A stretch of 7,805 nucleotides of DNA from Actinomycetota bacterium (GTDB taxonomy: Bacteria > Actinomycetota > Actinomycetes > Nanopelagicales > Nanopelagicaceae): NCBI GenBank assembly GCA_009703165.1, contig WLGP01000037.1, positions 1 through 7,805 of the forward strand, read 5' to 3'. Positions 7,398 to 7,805 of the stretch are shown here, piece by piece. Every line of letters starts with the position of its first letter. Position 1 is the stretch's first letter. A program made the position numbers and the translations under genes. Below the pieces are notes generated by a model. It was given only the letters and a program-made list of their open reading frames with translations. It did not search any database and had not been told where the DNA came from.

Positions 7398-7404
7398 TGG
7401 CCGC

Positions 7405-7805
7405 ATGAGTACAGGTGATCTTCGAAACATCGCTCCGCTATTGGATGCCTACCTCTCTTACTTCGAATCATCACGCACTCCCTTCACCATCCCCGGGCAT
7501 AAACAGAAGGCATCACGTTTAGATGCAGGCCTTGGTGCGCTCGTCGATACTGATATTCCTTTATATGGGGGCCTAGATGAAATCAAACTCACCAATAAGG
7601 TCCTAACCCACGCTGAGAAGTTGGCAGCTGATTTGTGGGGAGCAGACTTTGCGCGATTCTCAACGGGTGGCTCAACGCATGCAAATCAAGCAGTCATTCT
7701 GGCGCTAGGAAAACCTGGCGATAAGGTCGCGCTCAGTCGCACTGCACATCGTTCTGTCTTAAGCGCACTCGTCTTAGCTGGCCTTGAACCGCTATGGCTT
7801 ACCCC
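7405..7805 (+). CDS. Orn/Lys/Arg decarboxylase family protein, N-terminal fragment
   Basis: The first 133 codons of a PLP-dependent fold-type I decarboxylase, cut by the right edge. The translation starts MSTGDLRNIAPLLDAYLSYF and shows the family blocks in order: TPFTIPGHKQ (about residues 25-34; family HTPGHK), YGGLDEIKLTNKVLTHAEKLAADLWGA region (family GLDDL...A...A..FGA), FSTGGSTHANQAVILALGKPGD (family NGST-GN-A-ILA---PGD) and SRTAHRSVLSALVLAGLEPLWL (family RN-HKSV--AL-LSG--P-YL). The active-site lysine lies beyond the window. Notable differences from the common motif are THAN for TSGN and HRS for HKS. Such enzymes remove the alpha-carboxyl of lysine, ornithine or arginine; which one cannot be told here. 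The product (cadaverine, putrescine or agmatine) could feed a pathway that ends at the divergent gabT. The start is supported by the homology beginning soon after it. Confidence 0.85.
   Translation, partial: MSTGDLRNIAPLLDAYLSYFESSRTPFTIPGHKQKASRLDAGLGALVDTDIPLYGGLDEIKLTNKVLTHAEKLAADLWGADFARFSTGGSTHANQAVILALGKPGDKVALSRTAHRSVLSALVLAGLEPLWLT

Overview
The window carries six protein-coding genes and no RNA gene, insertion sequence or CRISPR array that I can see. The compact layout, moderate GC content, actinobacterial-type GabT and short 6-phosphogluconate dehydrogenase, and several starts without a Shine-Dalgarno suggest a streamlined, low-GC actinobacterium. A freshwater acI/Nanopelagicales type such as Planktophila is my best guess. 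This rests on protein flavour and gene packing, not on any marker gene, so the taxonomy is tentative.

Layout, reading the minus strand from right to left: gabT (PLP-dependent 4-aminobutyrate aminotransferase); a 72-nt gap holding five directly repeated GGGTGA boxes; a large MalT-like ATPase/LuxR-type regulator (869 aa); pgl (6-phosphogluconolactonase); gnd (short-form 6-phosphogluconate dehydrogenase); zwf (glucose-6-phosphate dehydrogenase); and the first 44 codons of a major facilitator superfamily transporter, which starts inside the end of zwf and leaves the window. On the plus strand at the right end, a gene for an Orn/Lys/Arg decarboxylase-family enzyme diverges from gabT and is cut by the window edge.

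How they work together: pgl, gnd and zwf encode the complete oxidative branch of the pentose phosphate pathway (glucose 6-phosphate to ribulose 5-phosphate), and the regulator immediately upstream is probably transcribed with them. Two cofactor-site residues point the same way: Zwf has Ser where NADP-binding enzymes usually have Arg, and Gnd has Asp at the end of the second Rossmann strand. This suggests that the branch may make NADH, at least in part. The gabT/decarboxylase pair looks like a separate amino-acid/polyamine catabolic unit driven from a 57-nt divergent promoter region, with gabT probably leaderless.

Most of this is ordinary metabolism. The parts worth a second look are the GGGTGA box array in front of the MalT-like regulator, the regulator-headed pentose phosphate operon, and the possible cofactor switch.
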